Shown one piece after another: positions 18,541-26,974 of a stretch of DNA of 31,138 nt (the stretch's first letter is position 1; every line of letters starts with the position of its first letter). This stretch comes from JAABRU01 sp041390465 (GTDB lineage Bacteria; Desulfobacterota; Desulfobacteria; Desulfobacterales; Desulfococcaceae). The position numbers and the translations under genes are program-made. The notes beneath the pieces are model-generated. The model was not told the DNA's origin and searched no databases. It saw only the letters and a list, made by a program, of their open reading frames with translations. The stretch spans positions 1-31,138 of the forward strand of contig JAWKPW010000069.1 of NCBI GenBank assembly GCA_041390465.1, written 5' to 3'.

Positions 18541-19464
18541 TCAGGATTGAAGTGACCGGAGTATCTGTTTGGCTCCTTTGCCAAGCAGGATTTCAGCCAG
18601 TTGTATGCCGATCCTGCCGGACTCTTCTTTGGGGCCGGAAAGGCTGTCTCTGATTACGGTTTTTCCGTCCAAAGAGGCCACCAGTCCGCAAAGAATGAAA
18701 GTGTCTCCTTTGAGTTTTCCGTGCGCGGCAATGGGAACCTGACATCCGCCTTCCAGACGGTGCAGAAAAGCCCTTTCCCCCAGCACCACTGTGCGGCTTT
18801 CCGCATGACCCAGCGCATTGACAAGGGGGGTAATGTCCGGATCGGCCACCGGCATTCAATGCACAACGCCCCTGTCCCACTGCGGGGAAGCATGGTTTCT
18901 TCATCCAGATACTGTGTTATCCGGTCTGCAAACCCCATGCGCCGGAAGCCCGGCTGCTGCCAGAACCACCGCGTCCGGATTGCCGGTTTCCAGTTTTTTC
19001 AGCCGTGTATCCAGATTGCCCCGCAAAGAAACAATTTCCAGATCAGGCCGGAGAATCTTCAACTGGGCAGAGCGGCGCAGACTGCTGGTTCCCACACGCG
19101 CGCTATGGGGCAGTTCTTCGAGTTTCTGACCGTTTCGGGAAATAAAGGCGTCTTTGGGATTTTCCCGCTCCGGAATCGCTCCGATGCAAAGACCGTCCGG
19201 TATTTCCGAGGGCATGTCCTTCATGCTGTGAACCGCAATATCCACCCGCCGATCCAGCAGAGCTTCCTCGATTTCTTTTACAAACAGACCCTTGCCGCCC
19301 ACTTTGGCCAGCGGCACATCCAGAATTTTGTCCCCCTGGGTTTTGATGATTTCCAAATCCGCTGTCAGCCCCGGAAATCTGTCTGTCAGAGCGTCTTTCA
19401 CCCAATTGGCCTGCCATAAGGCCAGCAGACTTCCCCGCGTTCCGATGTTTATATGCTGTTTCAT
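18541..19464 (-). pseudogene. hemC: Porphobilinogen deaminase (hydroxymethylbilane synthase), frameshifted
   Basis: Polymerises four porphobilinogens into hydroxymethylbilane, the substrate of the HemD domain next door. The ATG at 19464 opens MKQHINIGTRGSLLALWQAN; GGKGLFVKEIEEALLDRRVD and DIAVHSMKDMPSEIPDGL are classic HemC motifs, and the dipyrromethane-binding Cys is present in LEGGCQVPIAAHG. The frame breaks near 18945 (an extra base in CTTCCGG), then three times within 18849-18887 (one C too many, one G too few and one G too few, each in a run of identical bases). After correction the gene encodes about 307 residues, the normal size, with its stop at 18541-18543. Because hemC is essential in most bacteria and the errors are all homopolymer-length changes, sequence error is at least as likely as true loss. 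Confidence 0.88.
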
Positions 19465-19475
19465 ACCCTGCCCCG

Positions 19476-19709
19476 TCAATGCCCGCAGCCTGCGCAACTG
19501 GTGGCCGAACATCCGGTGCAGGAAGAGGAGCCTGCTGAACGGCTTACGGTTTCCCCGCCGCTTCCTTTGGAAAGAAAACCGCAGGCGGACATCATTCTTT
19601 TCACATTGCTTCCTTTGCAGACCGGACATTCCGGTATGTCATCCGAGCGGAAAATGAGACATTCAAAATTCTTGTTGCACTGATCACAGTGATATTCATA
19701 AATTGGCAT
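19476..19709 (-). CDS. FmdB-type zinc-ribbon protein
   Basis: Protein of 77 residues starting MPIYEYHCDQCNKNFE. The two CxxC pairs (Cys8/Cys11 and Cys28/Cys31) form the zinc ribbon of the FmdB/CxxC_CXXC_SSSS family, and the tail is rich in Gly, Ser and Cys (SSSCTGCSATSCAGCGH), as in relatives from anaerobes. The family was first noted as a putative regulator of formamidase in Methylophilus; its general role is unclear. It lies 11 bases upstream of hemC on the same strand, so the two are probably co-transcribed. Confidence 0.85.
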   Translation of the reverse strand: MPIYEYHCDQCNKNFECLIFRSDDIPECPVCKGSNVKRMMSACGFLSKGSGGETVSRSAGSSSCTGCSATSCAGCGH

Positions 19710-20290
19710 TTCCGTACTCCTGTTTTGTGTTTCATTTTTTCATCCTGTAAAAAAATCGGTTCTTCAGGGACTTTTGTGGAAAATTTTTGCGGATGCCTGC
19801 TTTCACAGGCATGACGTTATTCCGGCACAGACCGGAATCCGGTATTTCCAAAAAAATATTGAGGAACCAAAAAATCCAAAAGATGAATTTTTTAATATAA
19901 TTTTTCTTTGCCGGAAAAACAAGGCATATTTTGCCTTATTCTGTGCACAAGGAGAAATTTTTCATCTGCGGTGTTCCCATGTTTTTCTGAAAACTGTTGA
20001 AATATTGCTTCAACTGCTATAACTTTATAAAATATCCCGAATACTCTTCGGGATAAAAAAGCGGTTTTCTCATCCTGGCAAGATTTTGAGTCTTTGTACC
20101 TTCGCGGCAGATTACAAATATCAGACCTCCTGCAAAACTCATTTTTCTCATTATCAAAATCAATAATATCAGATAATCAGTTATGGAAAATTCCAGTTTT
20201 GCAGGAAGTCTGTTTTTTTGAAAGCGGTCAGGGTCAGTCAGGGGATTTGACCCGCGACCGATTTTATAAACCCCAATAATGGAGGTTATT
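19710..20290. other. Non-coding gap with hairpins
   Basis: Divergent intergenic region between the fmdB-hemC cluster and the beta-helix gene. It has GCCTGCTTTCACAGGC and TTCCGGCACAGACCGGAA palindromes (about 19796-19835), related to the inner arms of MITE family 2, and a TATCCCGAA/TTCGGGATA hairpin (20033-20041 with 20047-20055). No gene was recognised; a reverse frame at 20017-20421 overlaps the start of the next gene and has no protein features. Confidence 0.5.
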
Positions 20291-21835
20291 ATGACTGGAT
20301 TTGGATATTTTTTTAACAGAAATACAATGGCTGACAAACGTGAACTTCTTATTCTGTCTGTTCTTGTCTTTTTCTCATTTTTTGCATGGTCTGCCTTTGC
20401 ACAGCCCGCCTTTGCTGCCACCTGGGAGGTTGGACCCGGAAAAACATATGCAACCCCGGCAGCACTTTCTCAGGCAAAGGTTGTGAAAGACGGAGATATG
20501 GTACTGATTGACGGCAAGCATACCTATCATGATGCTGAGGCCGTTGTGCTCTGGAAACAGAACAATCTGACAATCCGGGGGGTTCTGATAAACGGAAAAA
20601 GGCCGATCATGGATGTAACAGGATACTATACCTGGCTGCCGGAAGTGGGATCAGACTTGGATGAGATATGGGAAATCCGGGGAAACAATGTTCTGGTGGA
20701 GAACATTGAATTCACCGGAGCCAATCAGGGCTCACCGGGCAGTGATACCGGAGGCGTAGGTGCGGGAATCGGTGTGAGATGTCCGGACGCGACAGTGGAC
20801 ACCTGCACCAACCGGGTTACCATCAAAAACTGTTATTTCCATCATAATGAAGTGGGGCTGCAGTCTTTTTCTGATGCAGACATTGATCTGACAGTCGAAG
20901 GCTGTGAGTTTGCCTTCAGCGGTGATCTGGATTCCAACTGGAATATCATTATCGGCGAGCAGCCTGGCGACGTTTACAGTCATAATGTCTATATTGGAAA
21001 CATCAGGAAATTCACCATGAAAAACAGTTATTCACATGGAGCTTATTATGGACATGAAGTCAAAACCCGTGCCAAAGAAAACCATATTCTGTTCAACCGG
21101 ATTGCCACAGGAAGTCCCGTGCCGTTCGATACCGGAAGCTGCAATATTGACATTCCCAACGCGGGACTGACATATGTGATCGGCAATGAACTGTACAAAG
21201 GGCCTCATTCTGACAACTATTCCTCCATTTCGTATGGATGTGAAAGCGGTTCCAATGAAAAAAAGGAGCTGTATGTTTCCCATAACACGTTTGTGGGGGA
21301 TTATTCCGGAGCAAGAGGGATACGTCTGTGTGACAAGCCCACTGCTCAGGGTACAAAGATCAAAATTGTCAACAATATCCTTGACAATTTCGGGGGAATT
21401 TTCCGTTCTGAAAACACCTCCGCAGGTTTCTGTACCGAACTGAACAATTTCACCACCGACAACGTTACTTCGGTGCATTGTTCGTGAACAGAACGGAAAA
21501 GACTGGCATCTGCTGACAGGCTCAGCCGGTAAGCCGACATTAGCAAGGATCCGGGAACAACAAACGGGATCAACCTGCTCCCTTTATCTGAATACCTGTA
21601 TAAAAATCAGTTGGTCTCCCGCAGCAGCGACGGCCATCCTGATATGGGCGCACATGAATATGGTGAGGGCGGAACCGGAACCGGTCTTCAGGATGCAATT
21701 GTCATACTGAAAGTGCTTGCCGGTATGGATACCGGAGATCTGCCGGAAAACCTTGACAGGAATGCGGACAGTCTTATCGGAGTGTCGGATGCCATCTGGA
21801 TTTTGCAGGAAGTGTCTGCGCTTCGAACGAACTGA
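20291..21835 (+). pseudogene. Exported right-handed beta-helix protein with dockerin-like tail, frameshifted
   Basis: The ATG at 20291 follows GGAGG; a second ATG at 20327 (MADKRELLILSVLVFFSFFA) would give a more compact signal peptide ending AQPAFAA. The mature part begins TWEVGPGKTYATPAAL, the usual start of pectate-lyase-like beta-helix proteins, and continues with coils such as NNLTIRG, NNVLVENIEFTG, NRVTIKNCYFHHNEVG and TKIKIVNNILDNFGG. The frame stops at 21487, but the homology continues in another frame (NGKDWHLLTGSAGKPTL) and returns to the first at about 21600 (SSDGHPDMGAHEYG, the typical end of these helices). A dockerin-like module follows (LQDAIVILKVLAGMD ... LIGVSDAIWILQEV) to 21835. 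Probably a secreted carbohydrate-active or surface protein; no catalytic residues assigned. Two indels near 21480 and 21550 break it. Confidence 0.78.
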
Positions 21836-21956
21836 TTTTCATCAGGCAATCGGGAATGCCTCCTGTTTCCCCGTAAAATCATCCGCACAATCCTGCAAGG
21901 TGGACAAACGCGGGGTCCGCCATTATTTTAGAAATTTTATCAAAACAACCTGTTAC

Positions 21957-21990
21957 AAACCCTGAGGGTTTCCAAAACCCTCAGGGTTTT
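21957..21990. terminator. Bidirectional terminator-like hairpin, AAACCCTGAGGGTTT
   Basis: AAACCCTGAGGGTTT and AAAACCCTCAGGGTTTT form a 14-15 bp stem around CC. It lies between the convergent ends of the beta-helix gene (21835) and the flavoprotein gene (22184), the right place for a bidirectional terminator. A near-identical hairpin occurs at 29729-29760, so it is also a dispersed repeat. Confidence 0.55.
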
Positions 21991-22183
21991 CCGGACACTG
22001 CAGTTTTTTTGCAGCTCCTTGTGTGAAATCTGAAAATGCGAATTAAGAGTCAAATCCTGCATGAATATATGACAATCTGTTTTTGTTCATGCTGAAATTT
22101 TTAACGCTTACTTCGCATTGAAACCCAATCCTCCCCCATTTTTTGGAAGAGTTGCACAACGTCAGTGAATCCGGCAGATGACA

Positions 22184-24118
22184 TCACAGGGACCGGGCAA
22201 TCTCCTCTGCCTCGCTCATGCAGAACATGAGACTGCGCGGGGTTTTCGCATCTCCGACAAGATGAACTTCCGCATCTCTTCCTTTGAGGAACTGCATGGC
22301 ATCGCGCACAGGATCCATTTTTTCCGAAAGAATCACCGTGTCAAAGCCCTGCAAAGTCACAGGCGTATTGTCAGAACGGAAACTCACGCCGTCTGCGGAA
22401 AATGCCTGCACAGAGACTTTTTTGTAAAGTTTCACAGTGTCGCGTTTTAAACGCTCGCGCAGATAAAAACGGTCATTGGCAGACATTTCCTCTCCAAAAT
22501 GGGATTTTCGGTTGAGCAGTGCCACTTCCTTTCCTTTTTCCGCAAGAAAATCAGCCAGCACCAGTCCGGCCTGTCCGCCGCCGAGCACAATGACTTTCTG
22601 ACCCGGTTCCGCCTCTCCCCCCATGACATCGGTGACAGTCATCAAATCCATTTTGGTCTGGAACAGTCCTTTGATAATGGGCAGTTCCGGCAGACTTCCG
22701 GTCGCGAGAATCACAATCTCCGGTTTGATTTCGTCAAGAAGTTCGGCTTTCAGTTCGGCATTGAAACGCACCGGAACCTTGTATTTTTCCAGTTCCCTTT
22801 CCAGAAATTTCAGCACATCCCCCACTTCCCCGCGTCCCGGAGCTTTGGCAGCAAGGCGCAGCACCCCGCCGAATCTGTCCTGTTTTTCACAAATCGTAAC
22901 CTGATGCCCCCGCATGGCCAGAATCCTTGCCGCAGCCATTCCGGACGGCCCGGCTCCCACCACCAGCACGTTTCTGATTTTTTCCGGCTTTTTCTCATTT
23001 TTCAGCAGATATTCCCGGCCCACTTCCGGATTCACCACGCAGGAACCCGGCTCCAGAGCAAGCACAGCATGAATGCAGCCCAGACAGCAGCCCATGCAGG
23101 GGCGGATATCTGCAAATGCACCGGATTTTGCCTTGTTGGGATAATCCGGGTCTGCAATCACGGAACGTCCCAATGCCACCACATCGGCCTTTCCGTCCGC
23201 GATGATCTGATCTGCCATGCGCGGATCTTTGATTCTTCCCACTGTGACAACCGGAACCGACACCACTTTTTTCACTGCCTCCGCGAGATGCACAAAGCAG
23301 CCGTGTTCCACATACATGGAGGGAATGGTCAGTTGAGTGGAACCGTAAACCCCTGCGGAAACATGCAGATAAGCCGCACCCTCTTTTTCCAGAATCGGAG
23401 CCAGGCGCAGCGCATCATCCAGCGTCAGGCCGTCTTTGATATAATCCTGTCCGTTCATGCGGATGCCAACGGGAAAATCCGCACCGCATTTTTTCCGGAT
23501 GTCCCGGAACAGTTCCATGAGAAAACGGCTGCGGTTTTCAAAGGAAGCGCAACCGTATTCATCTGTGCGCTTGTTGGAGTTGAGGGAAAGAAACTGATTG
23601 ATGAGATAGCCGTGCGCACCGTGAATTTCAATAAAATCAAATCCGGCTTCCCGGCATCTCCGTGCCGAGTCCCCAAATGCCTGCACCAGTTCCTGAATTT
23701 CCGCAACGGTCAGTTCTTTGGGAACGCCCTTGACCACTGCGGGCGCGGGAATGGGCGAAGGCGCAACCTTGCTGTCGTGATAGGACTGCCTGCCCCCGTG
23801 CATGAGCTGCACCCCGAATCTGGTATCATAGGGTCTGACTGCCGCGACCATTTTTTTCAGAGAGGGAATGCATCTGTCATGCCAAAGTTTTGGCAGATAC
23901 GGAAGCTCCAGCCCTGTGGGATGCACTGCTCCTCCGCCTACGAGCATCATGCCCGCGCCCCCTTTTGCCCGTGCCACAAAATATTCAGTAAGCTGCTCAT
24001 TGACACAGCCATCCTCATCCACACCGAAATTGATGCTCATGGCCGACATCAGCAGCCGGTTGGGCGAGGTCATGTTTCCAATCTGAACCGGTGAAAAAAG
24101 ATGATTGAGTGCGGTCAT
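22184..24118 (-). CDS. Old Yellow Enzyme-type NADH:flavin oxidoreductase with [4Fe-4S] cluster (2,4-dienoyl-CoA reductase family)
   Basis: Protein of 644 residues. Residues 1 to about 335 form the FMN-binding OYE barrel (SPNRLLMSAMS at the start, active-site segment IEIHGAHGYLINQFLS at 164-179, VVALGRSVIADPDYP at 313-327). Then Cys341, Cys344, Cys348 and Cys360 form the C-x2-C-x3-C-x11-C cluster motif. The C-terminal half binds FAD and NAD(P)H: VLVVGAGPSGMAAARIL (384-400) and a second Rossmann motif VIVLGGGQAG. This is the layout of FadH and of bile-acid and enoate reductases such as BaiCD, which reduce activated C=C bonds. The substrate is not determinable. It lies 29 bases after a MarR gene on the same strand, so it is probably co-transcribed and induced by the substrate or a related compound. 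Confidence 0.9.
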   Translation of the reverse strand: MTALNHLFSPVQIGNMTSPNRLLMSAMSINFGVDEDGCVNEQLTEYFVARAKGGAGMMLVGGGAVHPTGLELPYLPKLWHDRCIPSLKKMVAAVRPYDTRFGVQLMHGGRQSYHDSKVAPSPIPAPAVVKGVPKELTVAEIQELVQAFGDSARRCREAGFDFIEIHGAHGYLINQFLSLNSNKRTDEYGCASFENRSRFLMELFRDIRKKCGADFPVGIRMNGQDYIKDGLTLDDALRLAPILEKEGAAYLHVSAGVYGSTQLTIPSMYVEHGCFVHLAEAVKKVVSVPVVTVGRIKDPRMADQIIADGKADVVALGRSVIADPDYPNKAKSGAFADIRPCMGCCLGCIHAVLALEPGSCVVNPEVGREYLLKNEKKPEKIRNVLVVGAGPSGMAAARILAMRGHQVTICEKQDRFGGVLRLAAKAPGRGEVGDVLKFLERELEKYKVPVRFNAELKAELLDEIKPEIVILATGSLPELPIIKGLFQTKMDLMTVTDVMGGEAEPGQKVIVLGGGQAGLVLADFLAEKGKEVALLNRKSHFGEEMSANDRFYLRERLKRDTVKLYKKVSVQAFSADGVSFRSDNTPVTLQGFDTVILSEKMDPVRDAMQFLKGRDAEVHLVGDAKTPRSLMFCMSEAEEIARSL

Positions 24119-24147
24119 TTTTTATCTCCTTATAAATATCATTGTTT

Positions 24148-24597
24148 TCAATTTGTTCTGCCATTTGCGTTATCAATGATCTGCCGCAGCACTTTCAGGG
24201 CCCGGCAAAGATCATCAGGTGATACATCTCTGAAAATTTCCCCCATCACCTCATCCACCACATCCAGAACCGGTTTTTTTACATTCCGGCCCTCATCGGT
24301 CAGATAAATCAGTTGGGAGCGCCGGTCATTGGGATCCGCAGAACGGAAGGCCAGACCATCGCGTTCCATGCGATCCAGCAGTCCGGTCATGGAAGAAGGC
24401 TCCAGCCCTGCCCGGCGTCCCAGTTCGATTACCTTGAGACCGTCTTCCTGCCATAAGGCAATCAGAACACCCAGATAAGCAGGTTTGACATGGGTGATAT
24501 TGGCAGAGGTCAGTCCTTTCCGAAATGCGGATGTCATAATCAGGGTGGTTCTTGACAAAAGATAATAGGGATGATCCAATGGAACTATATCTGTCAT
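24148..24597 (-). CDS. MarR-family transcriptional regulator
   Basis: Protein of 149 residues. The ATG at 24597 is chosen because it follows CAGGAG and opens MTDIVPLDHPYYLLSRTT; an ATG 33 bases upstream lies inside the predicted leader. The winged helix-turn-helix is clear: KPAYLGVLIALWQEDGLKVI, then LGRRAGLEPSSMTGLLDRME (recognition helix) and the wing RSADPNDRRSQLIYLTDEGR. MarR dimers bind palindromes over promoters and are released by small aromatic or oxidising ligands. It precedes the OYE-type flavoprotein by 29 bases, and a 24-bp palindrome overlaps the promoter, so it most likely represses itself and the flavoprotein gene. Confidence 0.88.
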   Translation of the reverse strand: MTDIVPLDHPYYLLSRTTLIMTSAFRKGLTSANITHVKPAYLGVLIALWQEDGLKVIELGRRAGLEPSSMTGLLDRMERDGLAFRSADPNDRRSQLIYLTDEGRNVKKPVLDVVDEVMGEIFRDVSPDDLCRALKVLRQIIDNANGRTN

Positions 24598-24628
24598 AAG
24601 CTCTCCTGTGCCTAATTTGAAGCCATGC

Positions 24629-24658
24629 ATATATTACGCATACGGAATATATTGTCAA
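24629..24658 (-). promoter_or_regulatory. MarR-flavoprotein promoter with overlapping palindromic operator
   Basis: On the reverse strand TTGACA (24658-24653) and TAATAT (24636-24631) are spaced by 16 bases, a near-consensus promoter. The spacer and -10 box are covered by a 24-bp palindrome (24629-24652) with perfect 7-bp outer arms ATATATT / AATATAT and inner CG pairs. Position and size fit a MarR-type autoregulatory operator. Binding is inferred. Confidence 0.7.
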
Positions 24659-24792
24659 GGAATTTTTGGCAGGAAAAGGCGCTGAGGCGGGAACGCAGAT
24701 ATTCCGCATTGATTTTCAGGCAGTTGACATTATACCGATTCCCCATTGAAAAGATACTGATACGCAGGCAAAAAGAAGTTTTCATGTGTTCA

Positions 24793-24825
24793 AAAAACCG
24801 GATTTTTCCGAAAAATCCGGTTTTT
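24793..24825. repeat. AAAAACCGGATTTTTC hairpin, copy 1
   Basis: AAAAACCGGATTTTTC pairs with GAAAAATCCGGTTTTT around a short loop, a 15-bp stem ending in T5. It recurs at 29634-29667 and 30242-30275, with a degenerate copy at 24938-24973. Flanking words (GCAGGCAAA, GTTTTC) are shared between copies, so it is a mobile or copied repeat with terminator-like shape. Confidence 0.7.
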
Positions 24826-25274
24826 CTGAAAAACTTTATGCCGGAACAGCTTATGTTTCAGATCAATGGAGAATCAGTATTACAGGAGCCAATTTGCGCG
24901 GTGCAGCAGTACGCCGGCCGCCTGAATCTGTGACCTGCAAAAACCGGATTGTTCCGAAAAATCCGTTTTTTTTTGCACGCTTCAACGCACAAAAGCAAAC
25001 TTGACAGAGCAGTGGCATACCGGAGTTAGGTAAGACAGAATAAATTATCAGGTGCAGGGTTTTTGGGGCAGCGGGTCACGCCCCTTGACCCGGAGCTGAC
25101 AAAGGGGCGGAAAAAATCCGCATGGACTGACATTATTACAAAAAAATGTTCATCCGTATGATGCTCCTGTGCAATGTCTGTCAGATGAAACCGGGGACAG
25201 GGCGGTTATTTTTTGCTGGTCGACAATCTTATCTCAGGTTCTGCGGACATTTCGGATCCGGTCGCGGGAATGAA

Positions 25275-25305
25275 GATTTGACAAGTTCTGAAAAGTTGTC
25301 AAATC
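25275..25305. repeat. TTTGACAA palindrome, solo copy
   Basis: GATTTGACAAGTTCTG followed by AAAAGTTGTCAAATC; same core as MITE-like family 1 without the outer arms. Near 25391, where the vWA gene ends on the reverse strand. Confidence 0.6.
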
Positions 25306-25390
25306 CTGCCGGAATCGGCCAGCCGGGGGCATTCCGGAGAAATTTGCTTCATTAAATTCAGTTTGTTATAAAAATATCAGCAGAACCGGG

Positions 25391-26590
25391 TCAGTTTGCC
25401 GGTGTCCTGTTTCCCATCAGGCAGGCCACTGCGGCTTCCAGCCCGTCTATGGAAAGTTCGAACATGGGAAATATCTGTGCAATCATGCCAATGGTGCGGG
25501 TATAGCCCCAGGTTTCTTTTGGCACGGGATTGAGCCATACACTGCGGGGAAAGGTTTCAGCCAGAAAGCGCAACTGCTCAAGGCTGGGTTTTCCGCTGCG
25601 TTCCTCCAGATGGATGGAACCGTCTGAGATCATGAGTTCATAGGGTGCCATGCTGGCATCGCCCAGCAGGATCAGCCGGGTTTCCGGATCAAAGCGGGCA
25701 AAATCCGAGAGTTTCACAGGCTTCCGGTACCGGGCCGGATCTTCCCACAGGCAGTCATACACGGTGTTGTGAAAAAAACAGGTCTTAAGCTCCTTGAACT
25801 GCGAGCGGGCATAGTTGAACAGGGTCTGTACCACAGGAATATAGGGATCCATGGACCAGCCCCCGTTGTCAATGGCCAGAATCACCTTGAGCCGGTCTTT
25901 GAGGCTTCTTTCAAACACAATCTCAATTTCCCCTGCGTTTTTCATGGTCTGGTAAATGCTTTCCTCCACATTGACCTGATCTTTGGGACCGGCAGGAATC
26001 ATATTCCGCAGACGTTTGAGCGCCTCACCCATCATGGCCTGCGTAAGGGGGCCTTCCAGGGAGTAATCCCTGTAGCGCCGATCCATGGCCACCTTGACAG
26101 CGAATTTGTTCGAAATGCCGCTTCCGCATTCCGCCCGGATGATGCCGGAATGCCCCACTAAGAGTGCCGCCCGTGCCGATCCATTTGCTGCCCCGTGATG
26201 TTCGCCTTTTCTGCTCTTTCAGACGGCTCTTTGAAATATTCAATCCAGCACGATCCGGTGTCATGCGGCTCGAGTTTTTCCTCACATCCGTACCCAGAGC
26301 CTTTGCCAGAAGCCGAAGTTTTTCAACCATTCATCAGCAGCATTTTTGCCATTTCGTCAATTTCAAAGCCTTGGAGCATCCGGCAGTTCCGCACCTTCAA
26401 AATGGTGGGCAGACCTGATCAGGTGTCAAAATACCGCTCGCTTTTGACCAGAATGGCACGGGATGGGTAATAGAAATTCATTCAGGGAATTGATCAGTCC
26501 TTTGGACAGAGCTTTCTGCAATGTCAGAAAAGAGGTGGGACTGACCGGGATTCCCTCATTTTTCAGTGTGTAAAAAAAATTGATGAACAT
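25391..26590 (-). pseudogene. CoxE-like vWA-domain protein, frameshifted
   Basis: The intact C-terminal frame (25391-26158, 255 residues) includes KFAVKVAMDRRYRDY and a von Willebrand A-like domain (VILAIDNGGWSMDPYIPVVQ, about residues 92-111 of that frame, then RLILLGDASMAPYEL). Upstream, in changing frames, lie the N-terminal FFYTLKNEGIPVSPTSFLTL from an ATG at 26590, YYPSRAILVKSERYFDT, FEIDEMAKMLL, and KWIGTGGT followed by HHPGGMR near 26090-26185. Corrected length is about 400 residues, the size of VWA CoxE-like proteins. Such proteins usually act with a MoxR-type AAA ATPase; none is adjacent here. The MIDAS motif is DNGGWS rather than D-x-S-x-S, so metal binding may be weak. Several indels between 26160 and 26470 break the gene. 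Confidence 0.75.
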
Positions 26591-26773
26591 AATTTTTCCG
26601 CCTTTGTCTGCATATTTCTTTCTGAATTTTGAATTATATCAGCAGTTTCAACAGGTTGAAAAAGTGAAAAAATCTATTTCCTTCAGGGTCAGAACGGTGT
26701 CCGCATTTTCCTGTCAAATTTTCCCTTGCTATTTTTCCGGGAATAGCAGAAAATTTGTTATTCTGATTTGGAT

Positions 26774-26901
26774 GATCCCGCAAAAAGTCAGAAATTCTGT
26801 CACTCCGGCGAAAGTCTGAGTCTGTAAGCATTTGAAAAAAGGATTCCGGCTTTCGCCGGAATGACGGAGAAATTGAAGTTCCGGCTTTTTGCAGATTCAT
26901 C
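26774..26901 (+). repeat. MITE-like element, family 2, copy 2
   Basis: GATCCCGCAAAAAGTCAGAA at the left and a GGCTTTTTGCAGATTCATC right end, with inner arms CTCCGGCGAAAG and GGCTTTCGCCGGAATGACGG. Same layout and length as the element at 74-202. Shorter relatives of the CATTCCGGCGAAA / TTTTGCCGGAATGACG type occur at 30066-30154 and 29519-29590. Confidence 0.65.
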
Positions 26902-26974
26902 TGTTTTGCTCAATCTGATTTTCTCTGTCCGGAGAAAATCATCACCTGCGGATCAGCATAGAAAGGAGAAGGCA

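Larger units (their letters stand above)
24659..25390. other. Non-coding gap rich in palindromic repeats
   Basis: No gene recognised. It contains the GGTATAAT-type motif in inverted orientation (24728-24762), the AACCGGATTTTT hairpin (24793-24825), a second GAATCNGTATTAC motif (24853-24880), a degenerate hairpin copy (24938-24973) and a TTTGACAA palindrome (25275-25305). The frame 25146-25355 has a CNVC pair but no other support. Confidence 0.5.

Noticed and set aside
22499..24094. 531-codon forward frame opposite the OYE-type gene
   Set aside because: Antisense shadow with no protein-like features.
26590..26974. Cobalamin riboswitch ahead of the adenosyltransferase remnant
   Set aside because: No B12-box-like sequence; the region is mostly MITE-like family 2.
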